Source: Anaerocolumna chitinilytica (GTDB lineage: Bacteria; Bacillota; Clostridia; Lachnospirales; Lachnospiraceae). Taken from it: DNA of 64,000 nucleotides. Shown here in pieces: positions 10,888 through 20,114 of this stretch. Under the pieces are notes generated by a model. It worked only from the letters and a program-made list of their open reading frames with translations. It ran no database searches and was not told where the DNA came from. The stretch covers positions 748,001 to 812,000 of the forward strand of contig NZ_AP023368.1 of assembly GCF_014218355.1 (NCBI RefSeq), written 5' to 3'. The translations under genes and the position numbers were made by a program. How positions within the stretch are numbered: the stretch's first letter is position 1; every line of letters starts with the position of its first letter.

Positions 10888-13443
10888 ATGTTTAAAAGAA
10901 AGTTTATGAATCAGGCTATTTCATTAGCAATCGCAGTGATGATGACAGCAGGAATGATGACTGGCTGCAGCAGTTCTTCATCAAAGAATGCTGTAGCACC
11001 CAACACTGCAGAAAAGGCAGCAGGAGGAGTAACGCCAACAGCAGAAACGTCAGCAACAGGAACACCAGAAGCTACAGTTTCGGATATTGTATCACCTATC
11101 ACACCTGAGGAACTTGGCTCTGGTAATAAAAAGTGGTCAGAAGAAGAGACCGCTGATAGTTGGATGAAGGTTACGAATGATGGCGGCGCTACACTTGGTT
11201 ATACGAAGGATTCCGGTATTTCTCTGATACAGGTTGATGGATATGCGTTCAAGGATCTTGACAGAGATGGTAAGCTGGATGGTTATGAAGACTGGAGGCT
11301 TGATAACGAGAAGCGTGCAAAGGATCTGGCGGCACAGATGACTGCTGAGGAGATGACACCTCTGTTTACACATGGTGGATGGACATCCTTTGACGAAAAG
11401 CTTGGAGATGATGATAAGGCATATATTGATGGTGGCGCACGTGCCGGTGTTACACGTTCTGCAGCTACAGAGGGTAATACAAAGTTGGCTGTAAAGTGGT
11501 CCAATATGCTGCAGAAGACCTGTGAGAGTACAGGTAAATGGGGAATACCTGCAACAGTAAGTGTAGATCCCAGTAATATATCGGGTCTGCTTGATCAGAA
11601 TGGATTGGGAGCTTCCATGGATACTGACCTTGCTAAGAATGATGCAAAAGAAGCAGCAAAAGAATATAGAGCGGTTGGCATTACCATGCTTCTTGGACCG
11701 CAGGTCGACATTGCAAGCAATCCTCAGTGGTGCCGTGCCAGTGGTACATATAGTGAAGATCCTGCCTTAAACAGAGATATGGCTAAGGCATATATTGACG
11801 GACTTCAATCTACATATGACGAAAATGGTAATGATCTGGGATGGGGAAAAGACAGCGTAGTGGCTATCGTTAAACACTATGCCGGTGCCGGTGCTTCCGA
11901 AGGTGGAAGAAACGATCACTTTAAAACGGGTGAATACACAGTATTCCCTGGAAACAACTTTGCAGCACACCTGATTCCATTCTTTGATGGAGCTTTTAAG
12001 CTGGAAGGAAAAACAGGCGCAGCAGGCGGTTTAATGCCAAATTATGCAGTTTCCTATTCAGAGGATGGATCTCTTGGTGATGAAGTTGGTGGTGCATATT
12101 CAGAATATAAGGTGAAACTTCTGAAAGACAACGGTTATGATGGATTTATTCTGACAGATTGGCAGGTTACAGATGATGATGCTCGTGATTATGGTGTAGA
12201 AGATCTGAAAGTTGGCGAGCGTTTCTGTAAACTTTACGAAAATGGTGTAGACCAGGTTGGCGGTACTTCTGACTTGAAAGCAGCACAAGAAGGATATGAT
12301 CTTCTCGTAGAAGACTGGGGAGAAGATAAGGCTATTGCAAGACTTCGCGACGCAGCAGCATCATTCTTTGTAACACAGATGGAAACAGGGCTTTTCGAGA
12401 ATTCATATCTTACAACTGATGAAGCCGTAAATGCAGCATGGACTGATAAAACAAAAGCATATGGTGCGGAAACTCAGGAAAAAGGTATTGTAATGATTAA
12501 GAATAAAGATAATGCCATTCATAAATCAGATGCTTCACAGAAAAAACCCACGGCATATATCCCTCTTGTCTTTAAGGATAAAGCTGATTTCTTCTCTCAG
12601 TTAGACGGAAAACATGATTATAAATGGGAACCTGCGGTTAATGTTGATGAATATAGCAAGTATTACAACATAGTAACGGACACCTTGGGCGATCCTAGCG
12701 GCAAGAAAGGCGCTTATACCGAGAAGGATGTTATTAGAGCAAGTGCGAAACAATTAGCAAAATGTGATTATGCAATTGTTAAGATGAACAATCCGTATAC
12801 AAATAGTACAACCGATAAAGATGGAAATTACCTTCCGAATTCACTTCAATATGCAGCTTATACTGCTGATACAGCAAAAGAAACTGCACTTGCAAATGGA
12901 AAAATTACAAAGGAAGTAAAAGATGGATATTATGGAGCCAAGACGGAAACGGTAGAGGAGAATCGTTCTTATAAGGGTAATACGGCAGCGAAGGCTACAA
13001 ATTATGCTGATTTGGAAACTCTTCAGTATGTATCCAAAACAGTTCCTAAAAATTGCAAAGTAGTAGTTGCTATGAAGATTAGCAGTAGTGCTGATATGGT
13101 ATGGTCCGAGGTTGAGCCTCTTGCAGATGCAATTGTTATATATTACTCAGGAAGTATGACAGAATTGGCTCAGCAAGAAGAGGCAGTAACAAAGGTACTG
13201 ACAGGCCAGGTTGAACCTACAGGTCTCCTTACGATGCAGCAGCCTGCAAGCATGAAGGCTGTAGAAGCACAGAAAGAAGATGTACCGCGTGATACTGAAT
13301 GCTATGTAGATTCCGAAGGAAACAAATATGATTTTACATTTGGTATGAACTGGTCCGGAGTTATTTCTGATGATCGTACGACGAAGTATAACGCAGCACC
13401 TCTGACAACACCTGAAACAATTTCCTTCTCTTATGCGAAGTAA
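10888..13443 (+). CDS. GH3 beta-glucosidase-type lipoprotein
   Basis: An 851-residue secreted glycoside hydrolase anchored as a lipoprotein: signal peptide with lipobox ending MMTGC (Cys27), then an Ala/Thr/Pro-rich linker to about residue 75. Residues 121-136 (DLDRDGKLDGYEDW) resemble a calcium-binding loop often seen at the start of this GH3 subgroup. The GH3 N-terminal barrel has KHYAGAGASEGG and the nucleophile Asp424 in ILTDWQV; the alpha/beta C-terminal domain follows. It probably releases beta-linked glucose or a related sugar outside the cell. GGAGGAAGG precedes the ATG. LytTR operators lie directly upstream and a terminator directly downstream, so it is a single-gene transcript under two-component control. 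Confidence 0.9.
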   Translation: MFKRKFMNQAISLAIAVMMTAGMMTGCSSSSSKNAVAPNTAEKAAGGVTPTAETSATGTPEATVSDIVSPITPEELGSGNKKWSEEETADSWMKVTNDGGATLGYTKDSGISLIQVDGYAFKDLDRDGKLDGYEDWRLDNEKRAKDLAAQMTAEEMTPLFTHGGWTSFDEKLGDDDKAYIDGGARAGVTRSAATEGNTKLAVKWSNMLQKTCESTGKWGIPATVSVDPSNISGLLDQNGLGASMDTDLAKNDAKEAAKEYRAVGITMLLGPQVDIASNPQWCRASGTYSEDPALNRDMAKAYIDGLQSTYDENGNDLGWGKDSVVAIVKHYAGAGASEGGRNDHFKTGEYTVFPGNNFAAHLIPFFDGAFKLEGKTGAAGGLMPNYAVSYSEDGSLGDEVGGAYSEYKVKLLKDNGYDGFILTDWQVTDDDARDYGVEDLKVGERFCKLYENGVDQVGGTSDLKAAQEGYDLLVEDWGEDKAIARLRDAAASFFVTQMETGLFENSYLTTDEAVNAAWTDKTKAYGAETQEKGIVMIKNKDNAIHKSDASQKKPTAYIPLVFKDKADFFSQLDGKHDYKWEPAVNVDEYSKYYNIVTDTLGDPSGKKGAYTEKDVIRASAKQLAKCDYAIVKMNNPYTNSTTDKDGNYLPNSLQYAAYTADTAKETALANGKITKEVKDGYYGAKTETVEENRSYKGNTAAKATNYADLETLQYVSKTVPKNCKVVVAMKISSSADMVWSEVEPLADAIVIYYSGSMTELAQQEEAVTKVLTGQVEPTGLLTMQQPASMKAVEAQKEDVPRDTECYVDSEGNKYDFTFGMNWSGVISDDRTTKYNAAPLTTPETISFSYAK

Positions 13444-13473
13444 GAAAGGCGAATAGTACATTTTTAAATATTT

Positions 13474-13512
13474 ACTACGCCATGGTGCCATATACTGTGG
13501 CGTAGTTTTTCT
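13474..13512 (+). terminator. Rho-independent terminator after GH3 lipoprotein gene
   Basis: A stem ACTACGCCA/TGGCGTAGT (13474-13482 with 13498-13506) is followed by TTTTT. It separates the first GH3 gene from the next LytTR-controlled unit. Confidence 0.88.
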
Positions 13513-13569
13513 TAAGAAGCCGTTAGCATATGTATAGCAGCTTAAATTGGATTTATGAAAGGGTAGTAA

Positions 13570-13599
13570 ACAGTTGGGGTACAAAATAGCACAGTTGGT
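13570..13599 (+). promoter_or_regulatory. Paired LytTR operator upstream of membrane GH3 gene
   Basis: ACAGTTGGG at 13570-13578 and ACAGTTGGT at 13591-13599 are exactly 21 bp apart, the same unit and spacing as at 10746-10796. They sit 100 bp before the next GH3 gene. A GATAAT -10 candidate lies at 13629-13634. The shared operator makes the two GH3 units one regulon. Confidence 0.8.
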
Positions 13600-13698
13600 G
13601 CGATGGATAAATTCGACGGTTTATTTCTGATAATCTTTAATTAGAGTAAGAATCAATTTTATAGTATTTGAATTAGTAAAGGGACGGAGGAAAAAAGA

Positions 13699-16600
13699 AT
13701 GATATCTCTACTGGAAAAAATATTAGCACCTTTTCTTAAACCGATGGGTGTCAGTTCAGCAGATCTTCACAGTTACTTGACCGCAGTCAAAGGATACATT
13801 TACTTGATTGTAATCGCCCTTGTTGTGATGATTGCTGTTCTTATTACAGCTCACTTTATCAAAAAAGGTTGGAAAGCCTTTGTACGCATTCAGGCTGTTC
13901 TTGCTTTTTTACTTGTTATTGTCGTTTCTGTCAACGCCATCTGCTATGGTCCTTTATACAATAACGTTTCAGGTTTTCTGAATGCTTCCAAGGTCGTGCT
14001 GGCGGATGATACAGTATCACAGAGTTTGGATACGGTTAAGAAAATTGCAGAAGAGGGTATGGTACTTTTAAAAAATGATGGTACGCTGCCTCTTGGGTCA
14101 GATAAAGCCAAATTGAATGTCTTTGGCTGGGATTCCGTTAATCCGCTGCTTGGTGGAACAGGTTCAAGCTCTTCTAACGCAGCCGCCGCTACGGATATTC
14201 TGACCTCCTTAAAGGATGCCGGCTACGAAACGAATAATGATCTTACACAGATGTATAAAAACTATCGTAAGGATCGTCCTGTACTTGACATGCAAAAGCA
14301 GGATCTGACACTACCGGAACCTACTATGGATTATTATACAGATGACATTATTAATAATGCTAAGAACTTTTCAGATACAGCAGTTATCGTTATCGGACGT
14401 CCCGGTGGAGAAAACTATGATCTTCCGACCGATATGTACTCTGTAATTCACGGTACCTACAATGTTGCAAAGGATGTTTCCAGTGCACCTGATAATTACA
14501 ATTACTTAAATGCCTCTTATACCAACAATGGTGATTACGATGATTTTGATAAAGGCGATCATTATTTGCAGCTTTCCAATACAGAGGAAAAGCTTGTAGA
14601 TCTCGTCTGCTCCAACTTTAAAAAGGTAATTGTTGTAATTAATAGTACTAACACAATGGAACTTAACTGGGTTGATAAATATAAACAGATCAGTGCCGTC
14701 CTCCTTGCGCCGGCTCCCGGGGCTAATGGCTTTAAAGCTCTTGGTGAGATACTAAAAGGTACTGTGAATCCTTCCGGAAGAACAGCGGATACATTTGCAA
14801 AGGATCTTTTGAAGACACCTTATATTAACAATATCGGCAACTTCAACTATAAAAATGTCAATATGATGACGAAGTCACTGGCTAAAGATGACGGAGCATA
14901 TCAGGGAACGATGGCATTCCTTCATTACGTAGAAGGCATCTACGTGGGTTATCGTTTCTATGAGACAGCCGCAGAGGAAGGTTTGATTAATTATGAGGAC
15001 GCAGTACAGTATCCTTTCGGCTACGGACTCTCCTATACAACTTTTGATCAATCTATAGAAGATTTTAAAGCCAGCAAGGACTCCGTATCTTTTAAGGTGA
15101 AAGTAACGAATACAGGTAAAGTAGCTGGTAAGGATGCTGTGGAAGTTTACTTCACTCCGCCATATACAAATGGCGGCATTGAAAAGGCTTCTGTTAACCT
15201 GATTGATTTTGGTAAAACAAAAATGTTGGAGCCGGGAGCATCAGAAGAAGTTGAATTTACCATCAATAATGAAGATCTTGCATCCTACGATTCTGATGGA
15301 ATCAAGGTGAAAGGTGGTGGGTATATTCTGGAAGCCGGTGAATATGCAATCTCCATCCGAAGTGATTCTCATACAAGTATTGATGAGAAGAAATTCACTG
15401 TAAAAAATGATATTTCCTACAACGAGACTTCAAAGTCTACGGATAAGGTGCCTGCAACAAATCATTTCCAGGATTACTCCAGAGGTGATTTCACACAGCT
15501 TTCCCGTGCAGATGGATTTGCAAACTATAATGAAGCAATTGCAGCACCTAAGGATTCCGCATATGAAATGAAGGATGATACAAAGGCTGCAGTCAAGGCG
15601 ATTACTGTAAGTGATTACGATAGTTCTGCATATGACAAGGACTCGGATAAAATGCCGGTTACGAATGCAGATAATGGACTTAAGCTTTCTGACATGGCAG
15701 GGGCCTCCTATGAGGATAAGAATTGGGATAAACTTCTGGATGAAATGTCAATAAAGGAGATGAATGATCTGATCAATGTAGGTGGATGGCAGACAGCAGC
15801 GGTAGATTCCATCGGTAAGATAGCAACCAGTGACTGTGATGGCCCTGCCGGCCTATCTAATTATATTACAGGTGCTAATGGAACTACTTATCCTTCAGAA
15901 GTTCTGATGGCCCAGACCTGGAGTAAGGATATTGCAGTTGAAATTGGTACCTCCATGGGTTCAGAGTTCGCAGCAGCCAAAAATTATGGCTGGTATGGAC
16001 CGGCTATGAATATTCATCGTTCTGCATTTGCAGGAAGAAACTTCGAATATTATTCCGAGGATCCTTTGCTTTCCGCATATATAGCTGCAGGTGAAACACA
16101 GGGAGCTGCACAGTTTGGTGTATACCCCTATATCAAGCATTTCGCACTGAACGATCAAGAGACAAACAGATGTGCAATTCTTCTGGAGTATGCATCTGAG
16201 CAGGCCATCCGTGAGATTTATCTGAAACCTTTTGAGAAGGTGGTAAAGGAATACCAGGGAAAAAACCTGGCAGTAATGTCCTCCTATGTATGGATTGGTG
16301 ATAAGCCTTGTTACGCAAACAGTAATCTCTTAAACTCAGTACTTCGTGATGAGTGGGGATTCCAGGGTATGGTTGAGACTGACTATGATGGCTCCTATGG
16401 ATACATGATTACAGATAATGCAATACGCAATGGTGGGGATTTAATGCTTGGTTATGGCAGTTTTGATTCCAATAAACTGAATTCCGAGAGTGCAACTGTT
16501 GTAATTGCAATGAGGCGGGCTTGTAAGAACATTCTTTACACGATTGTAAACAGCGGATATTATTCGGAAGGCAGCCCAATTCCTACAGAAAACAAGATGG

Positions 16601-16725
16601 ATAAGTTATTCAGAAATATTAATATAGGCGCCGGCATTATCTTTGTAGCAATTGAAGCATTGATGATCGCTCTTCTTCTAAAAAGAAGAAAGAGCAAAAC
16701 GGTGATTATAGTTGATAAGGAATAA
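13699..16725 (+). CDS. Membrane-anchored GH3 glycosidase with swapped domain order
   Basis: A 1008-residue protein with two N-terminal membrane segments (about 32-53 and 61-80) and one near the C-terminus (about 973-997, then RRK), so the catalytic body lies between membrane anchors, probably outside. The GH3 domains run in reverse: the alpha/beta sandwich comes first (VKKIAEEGMVLLKNDG near 112), then YPFGYGLSYTTF (about 438), a fibronectin-III-like domain, and last the barrel with GRNFEYYSEDP, KHFALNDQE and the nucleophile Asp895 in VETDYDGS. Reverse-order GH3 enzymes are known, for example from Ruminococcus albus. GGAGG lies 8 nt before the ATG. It starts an operon with the next GH3, GtrA and GT2 genes and has its own LytTR operator. 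Confidence 0.88.
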   Translation: MISLLEKILAPFLKPMGVSSADLHSYLTAVKGYIYLIVIALVVMIAVLITAHFIKKGWKAFVRIQAVLAFLLVIVVSVNAICYGPLYNNVSGFLNASKVVLADDTVSQSLDTVKKIAEEGMVLLKNDGTLPLGSDKAKLNVFGWDSVNPLLGGTGSSSSNAAAATDILTSLKDAGYETNNDLTQMYKNYRKDRPVLDMQKQDLTLPEPTMDYYTDDIINNAKNFSDTAVIVIGRPGGENYDLPTDMYSVIHGTYNVAKDVSSAPDNYNYLNASYTNNGDYDDFDKGDHYLQLSNTEEKLVDLVCSNFKKVIVVINSTNTMELNWVDKYKQISAVLLAPAPGANGFKALGEILKGTVNPSGRTADTFAKDLLKTPYINNIGNFNYKNVNMMTKSLAKDDGAYQGTMAFLHYVEGIYVGYRFYETAAEEGLINYEDAVQYPFGYGLSYTTFDQSIEDFKASKDSVSFKVKVTNTGKVAGKDAVEVYFTPPYTNGGIEKASVNLIDFGKTKMLEPGASEEVEFTINNEDLASYDSDGIKVKGGGYILEAGEYAISIRSDSHTSIDEKKFTVKNDISYNETSKSTDKVPATNHFQDYSRGDFTQLSRADGFANYNEAIAAPKDSAYEMKDDTKAAVKAITVSDYDSSAYDKDSDKMPVTNADNGLKLSDMAGASYEDKNWDKLLDEMSIKEMNDLINVGGWQTAAVDSIGKIATSDCDGPAGLSNYITGANGTTYPSEVLMAQTWSKDIAVEIGTSMGSEFAAAKNYGWYGPAMNIHRSAFAGRNFEYYSEDPLLSAYIAAGETQGAAQFGVYPYIKHFALNDQETNRCAILLEYASEQAIREIYLKPFEKVVKEYQGKNLAVMSSYVWIGDKPCYANSNLLNSVLRDEWGFQGMVETDYDGSYGYMITDNAIRNGGDLMLGYGSFDSNKLNSESATVVIAMRRACKNILYTIVNSGYYSEGSPIPTENKMDKLFRNINIGAGIIFVAIEALMIALLLKRRKSKTVIIVDKE

Positions 16726-16789
16726 TCATACAGCACGAATGTGTTTTTCATAATATCCTTCTGTGTATAAAAATTAAAAGGAAGATCAG

Positions 16790-19264
16790 ATGAAATATAA
16801 AGATATTATTAGTAAAATGACACTGGATGAAAAAGCATCCCTTATGTCAGGTAAAGATTTCTGGCAGACTCAGAACATTGACCGTCTTGGCATAGATAGT
16901 ATGTTTCTTGCAGATGGACCGACTGGGTTAAGAAAACAGGCAGCAGCAGCGGATCACCTTGGACTCAATCCCAGTATCCCTGCTACCTGTTTTCCGACTG
17001 CTGCAACAGTTGCCAATTCCTGGAATGAAGAATTGGGAGAATTAATCGGAAAAACTCTTGGAGAAGAGGCTGTAGCACAGAAAGTCAATGTACTACTGGG
17101 ACCTGGCGTTAATATGAAGAGAAACCCGTTGTGTGGAAGAAACTTTGAATATTTCAGCGAAGATCCATATCTGGCCGGAAAGCTTGGAGCTGCCTATATC
17201 AGAGGGATCCAGTCCCAGGGAGTAGCAGCATGTGTAAAGCATTTCTGTGCAAATAATCAGGAAGAAAGGCGTATGTCGATCGATACGATTGTTGATGAGA
17301 GGACTCTGAGAGAAATCTATCTGACTGCCTTTGAGATTGCCGTTAAGGAAGGAAAGACCAGATCTGTCATGTCTTCCTATAATAAATTAAACGGTTATTA
17401 TACCAATGAGAATATTCATCTCATGAGGGATATTCTACGGGATGAATGGGGCTTTGACGGGTGTGTCATCACCGACTGGGGTGGCAGTAACGACCGAGTA
17501 GCAGGTTTATGTGCCGGTAATGAACTGGAAATGCCAACCACAGCAGGAGAGACGAACCAGGAAATTATTCAAGCTGTGAAAGCCGGCAGGATAAAGGAAG
17601 AGGAGCTGGATGAATGCGTGGATCGTCTGCTTGATCTGATCTTTGTTACCGGTGAAGTATATCGGAGGCCTCATAAAAGTGTACTGGATGAGGAGGAACA
17701 TCACATGATAGCCCGGAAGGCAGCAGAGGAGTCCATAGTTCTCCTTAAAAACGAGAACAATATACTTCCTCTGGAACAGTGCGATAAAGTTGCAGTGATT
17801 GGTGATTTTGCGCGAAAAGCCAGGTATCAGGGAGCAGGTTCCTCGATTGTAAATCCTACAATCCTGGAAAATGCACTTGACTGCCTGGAGGCCTCAGGAA
17901 TTGAAAATATCGGATTTGAGCCTGGTTATGACCGATACGGAAAAACCAACAGAGCCCAAATACTAAAGGCATGCAGCCTGGCTGAGAAAGCCGATGTTAT
18001 CCTCCTGTATCTGGGACTGGATGAAGTTACAGAAGCGGAAGGACTTGACAGACAGAATATGAAGCTGCCGAAAAACCAGACTGATTTATTAAATGCCTTG
18101 TATGATGTAAGTCCCAATATTGTGGTTATACTCTCATGCGGTTCGGCTATAGAGATGCCATGGATTAATAAGGCAAAAGCAGTGCTGCATGGTTATCTGG
18201 GTGGTCAGGCGGGAGCAGGAGCTATGGTATCCGTCTTAACCGGCAGGGTAAATCCTTCGGGTAAACTGGCGGAAACATATTCAATTGATTATGAAGGCAC
18301 ACCCTCCTACCATCATTTTCCCGGTAAGGAAGTCAGCGTGGAATACAGGGAGAGCATTTTTATCGGGTATCGTTATTATGATACAGCGGATATTAGTGTA
18401 CTGTTTCCCTTCGGATATGGCCTGAGCTATACCACCTTTGCATACTCCGATATTCAGGTTACTGCTGACAATGTTACATTTAAGGTCCGTAATACCGGGA
18501 ACATGCCGGGAGCAGAGGTAACCCAGCTCTATGTCGGATGCAAGTCAGATGCGATATTCCGACCGAAAAAGGAACTGAAGGGTTTTGCTAAAGTAACGCT
18601 GACTCCAAATGAAACAAAAACAATTACAATCCCTTTTGATGATAAGACATTCCGGTATTTTAATGTAAAGACAAATCAATGGGAAATAGAAGAAGCAGAA
18701 TACGACATTATGATTGGCGCATCAAGTGCGGATATCAGACTGACAGGCTCCATCGATCTAAAGGGTTCAAAGGCACCGCTTCCCTATGATAGGAACAGCC
18801 TTCCCTCTTATTATACCGGGAAAGTGTCAAGGGTAACTGACCTGGAATTCACGAATCTTCTGGGCCATGATATTCCAGGTTCCAAATGGGATAGAAGCAA
18901 GCCGCTGGATTATAATGATACGATTTCCCAGTGTCAGTATGCAAAAGGATGGGTTGCCAGATTTGCTTTCCATGCAATTAATTTTGCATACTGGTTCCTT
19001 AGAAAAATAGGGAAACGAAGTACTGCTAACATCATCCCCATGTCCATTTATCATATGCCCTTCCGGGGAATAGCAAGAATGACGGGTGGTGTAGTGAATA
19101 TGCCGATGCTGGATGGAATCCTGCTTATTGTAAATGGTCAATTCTTTAAGGGAGTACGCCATTTGCTAAGGGAAAAAAATAGGTTGAAAAAACAAAAGGC
19201 AGTTTTTTCAACTACGGATTCAGGAGTATCAAATCGAAGATTTGATACTCACGAAAAGGATTAG
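16790..19264 (+). CDS. Cytoplasmic GH3 beta-glucosidase with C-terminal extension
   Basis: An 824-residue GH3 enzyme without a signal peptide, in the usual order: barrel (GRNFEYFSEDPYLAGK, KHFCANNQEERR, nucleophile Asp229 in VITDWGG), alpha/beta sandwich (ESIVLLKNENNILPL onward), FPFGYGLSYTTF (about 543) and a fibronectin-III-like domain to about 655. A further 165 residues follow, with a hydrophobic, aromatic-rich part (FAFHAINFAYWFLRKIGKR) that may associate with membrane. The last 27 codons lie inside the first copy of an 82-bp tandem repeat, so the present stop seems to have been set by the repeat. Only 64 bp separate it from the previous GH3 gene. It probably cleaves imported beta-glucosides. 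Confidence 0.9.
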   Translation: MKYKDIISKMTLDEKASLMSGKDFWQTQNIDRLGIDSMFLADGPTGLRKQAAAADHLGLNPSIPATCFPTAATVANSWNEELGELIGKTLGEEAVAQKVNVLLGPGVNMKRNPLCGRNFEYFSEDPYLAGKLGAAYIRGIQSQGVAACVKHFCANNQEERRMSIDTIVDERTLREIYLTAFEIAVKEGKTRSVMSSYNKLNGYYTNENIHLMRDILRDEWGFDGCVITDWGGSNDRVAGLCAGNELEMPTTAGETNQEIIQAVKAGRIKEEELDECVDRLLDLIFVTGEVYRRPHKSVLDEEEHHMIARKAAEESIVLLKNENNILPLEQCDKVAVIGDFARKARYQGAGSSIVNPTILENALDCLEASGIENIGFEPGYDRYGKTNRAQILKACSLAEKADVILLYLGLDEVTEAEGLDRQNMKLPKNQTDLLNALYDVSPNIVVILSCGSAIEMPWINKAKAVLHGYLGGQAGAGAMVSVLTGRVNPSGKLAETYSIDYEGTPSYHHFPGKEVSVEYRESIFIGYRYYDTADISVLFPFGYGLSYTTFAYSDIQVTADNVTFKVRNTGNMPGAEVTQLYVGCKSDAIFRPKKELKGFAKVTLTPNETKTITIPFDDKTFRYFNVKTNQWEIEEAEYDIMIGASSADIRLTGSIDLKGSKAPLPYDRNSLPSYYTGKVSRVTDLEFTNLLGHDIPGSKWDRSKPLDYNDTISQCQYAKGWVARFAFHAINFAYWFLRKIGKRSTANIIPMSIYHMPFRGIARMTGGVVNMPMLDGILLIVNGQFFKGVRHLLREKNRLKKQKAVFSTTDSGVSNRRFDTHEKD

Positions 19265-19429
19265 ATTGAAAAAACAAAAGGCAGTTTTTTCAACTACGGA
19301 TTCAGGAGTATCAAATCGAAGATTTGATACTCACGAAAGGGATTAGATTGAAAAAACAAAAGGCAGTTTTTTCAACTACCGATTAACAATATCCAATCAG
19401 AGATTGGATATTCAGGAAAGAGATTAAAA
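19184..19429 (+). repeat. Three tandem copies of an 82-bp hairpin-forming repeat
   Basis: Units start at 19184, 19266 and 19348. Units 1 and 2 differ by one base; unit 3 is diverged. Each has a first hairpin (TTGAAAAAA/TTTTTTCAA) and a second one. In units 1-2 the second is GAGTATCAAATC-GAA-GATTTGATACTC; in unit 3 two stem positions have changed on both arms (G-C to A-T, A-T to C-G), so pairing is kept. Unit 1 supplies the end of the GH3 reading frame; units 2-3 fill most of the 219-bp gap before the GtrA-like gene. Confidence 0.9.
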
Positions 19430-19483
19430 TGATAAAGTATGCAAAGAAACAAGTATAAGATTATGGGATGAAGGAGTGAAATA

Positions 19484-20113
19484 ATGAGTAAAGCTAATCA
19501 GAGGTTCGGTAAAATCGGCAGCTTCTGGATGCGGTTTAAGGATACACATCCGAATATATCGCAGTTTCTGGTATTCTTTATTCTGAGTAATGGGATAACA
19601 GTTCTACAGATGCTGTTGATGCCTTTACTGAAGGAGGCGTTTGATCATACGTCTCTGGTGAATACGAATTTTCAGATTCTCCAGTTTGGACACAACTTGG
19701 ACGGAAGCAGTTATTATGTATTCAATTATGCAGCGGGCTCCATTGTATCCGGCGGGGGCGGAGGACTTGCCTATTTCCTGGCAGTGCAGATTACACTTGG
19801 AATTGCACAGATTATTAATTTCTTTGCACAGAGAAATATAACATTTAAGTCCAACAGTAATATATGGAAAGCGGCTTTCTGGTATGTAGCTGCCTATATT
19901 TTGATATCAATTGGTGCAGCTGCACTTCAGGGACTCTATAAGGCGCCTATCTATCATCTGTTCATGAATACATGGGGTATGGGTTCGGCAGGTGAGACTC
20001 TGGCAGATGTAATTACTATGTTGATTAACTGTGCAATTTCATTCTGGGTGTTCTTCCCCATTTTTAAACTGATATTCAAAAATGAATCAACAGGAAAAGT
20101 AAAGGAAAGTTGA
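19484..20113 (+). CDS. GtrA-like integral membrane protein
   Basis: A 209-residue protein with about four membrane segments and the FFAQRNITFKS motif after the second or third segment, resembling the N-R-x-x-F signature of GtrA-family proteins. That family helps move polyprenyl-linked sugars across the membrane or modifies surface polysaccharides. A glycine-rich loop (SGGGGGL, about residue 88) precedes the segment. It ends 1 bp before the GT2 glycosyltransferase start codon. The pair looks like a GtrA/GtrB-type unit that makes and flips a lipid-linked sugar, in the same transcript as the GH3 genes. The family call is from motif and topology and is moderately sure. Confidence 0.7.
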   Translation: MSKANQRFGKIGSFWMRFKDTHPNISQFLVFFILSNGITVLQMLLMPLLKEAFDHTSLVNTNFQILQFGHNLDGSSYYVFNYAAGSIVSGGGGGLAYFLAVQITLGIAQIINFFAQRNITFKSNSNIWKAAFWYVAAYILISIGAAALQGLYKAPIYHLFMNTWGMGSAGETLADVITMLINCAISFWVFFPIFKLIFKNESTGKVKES

Positions 20114-20114
20114 T

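Noticed and set aside
13147..13584. 145-codon open frame on the minus strand under the GH3 gene end and its spacer
   Set aside because: Antisense shadow of the GH3 gene and terminator; Cys/Arg-rich composition without family features or a ribosome binding site.
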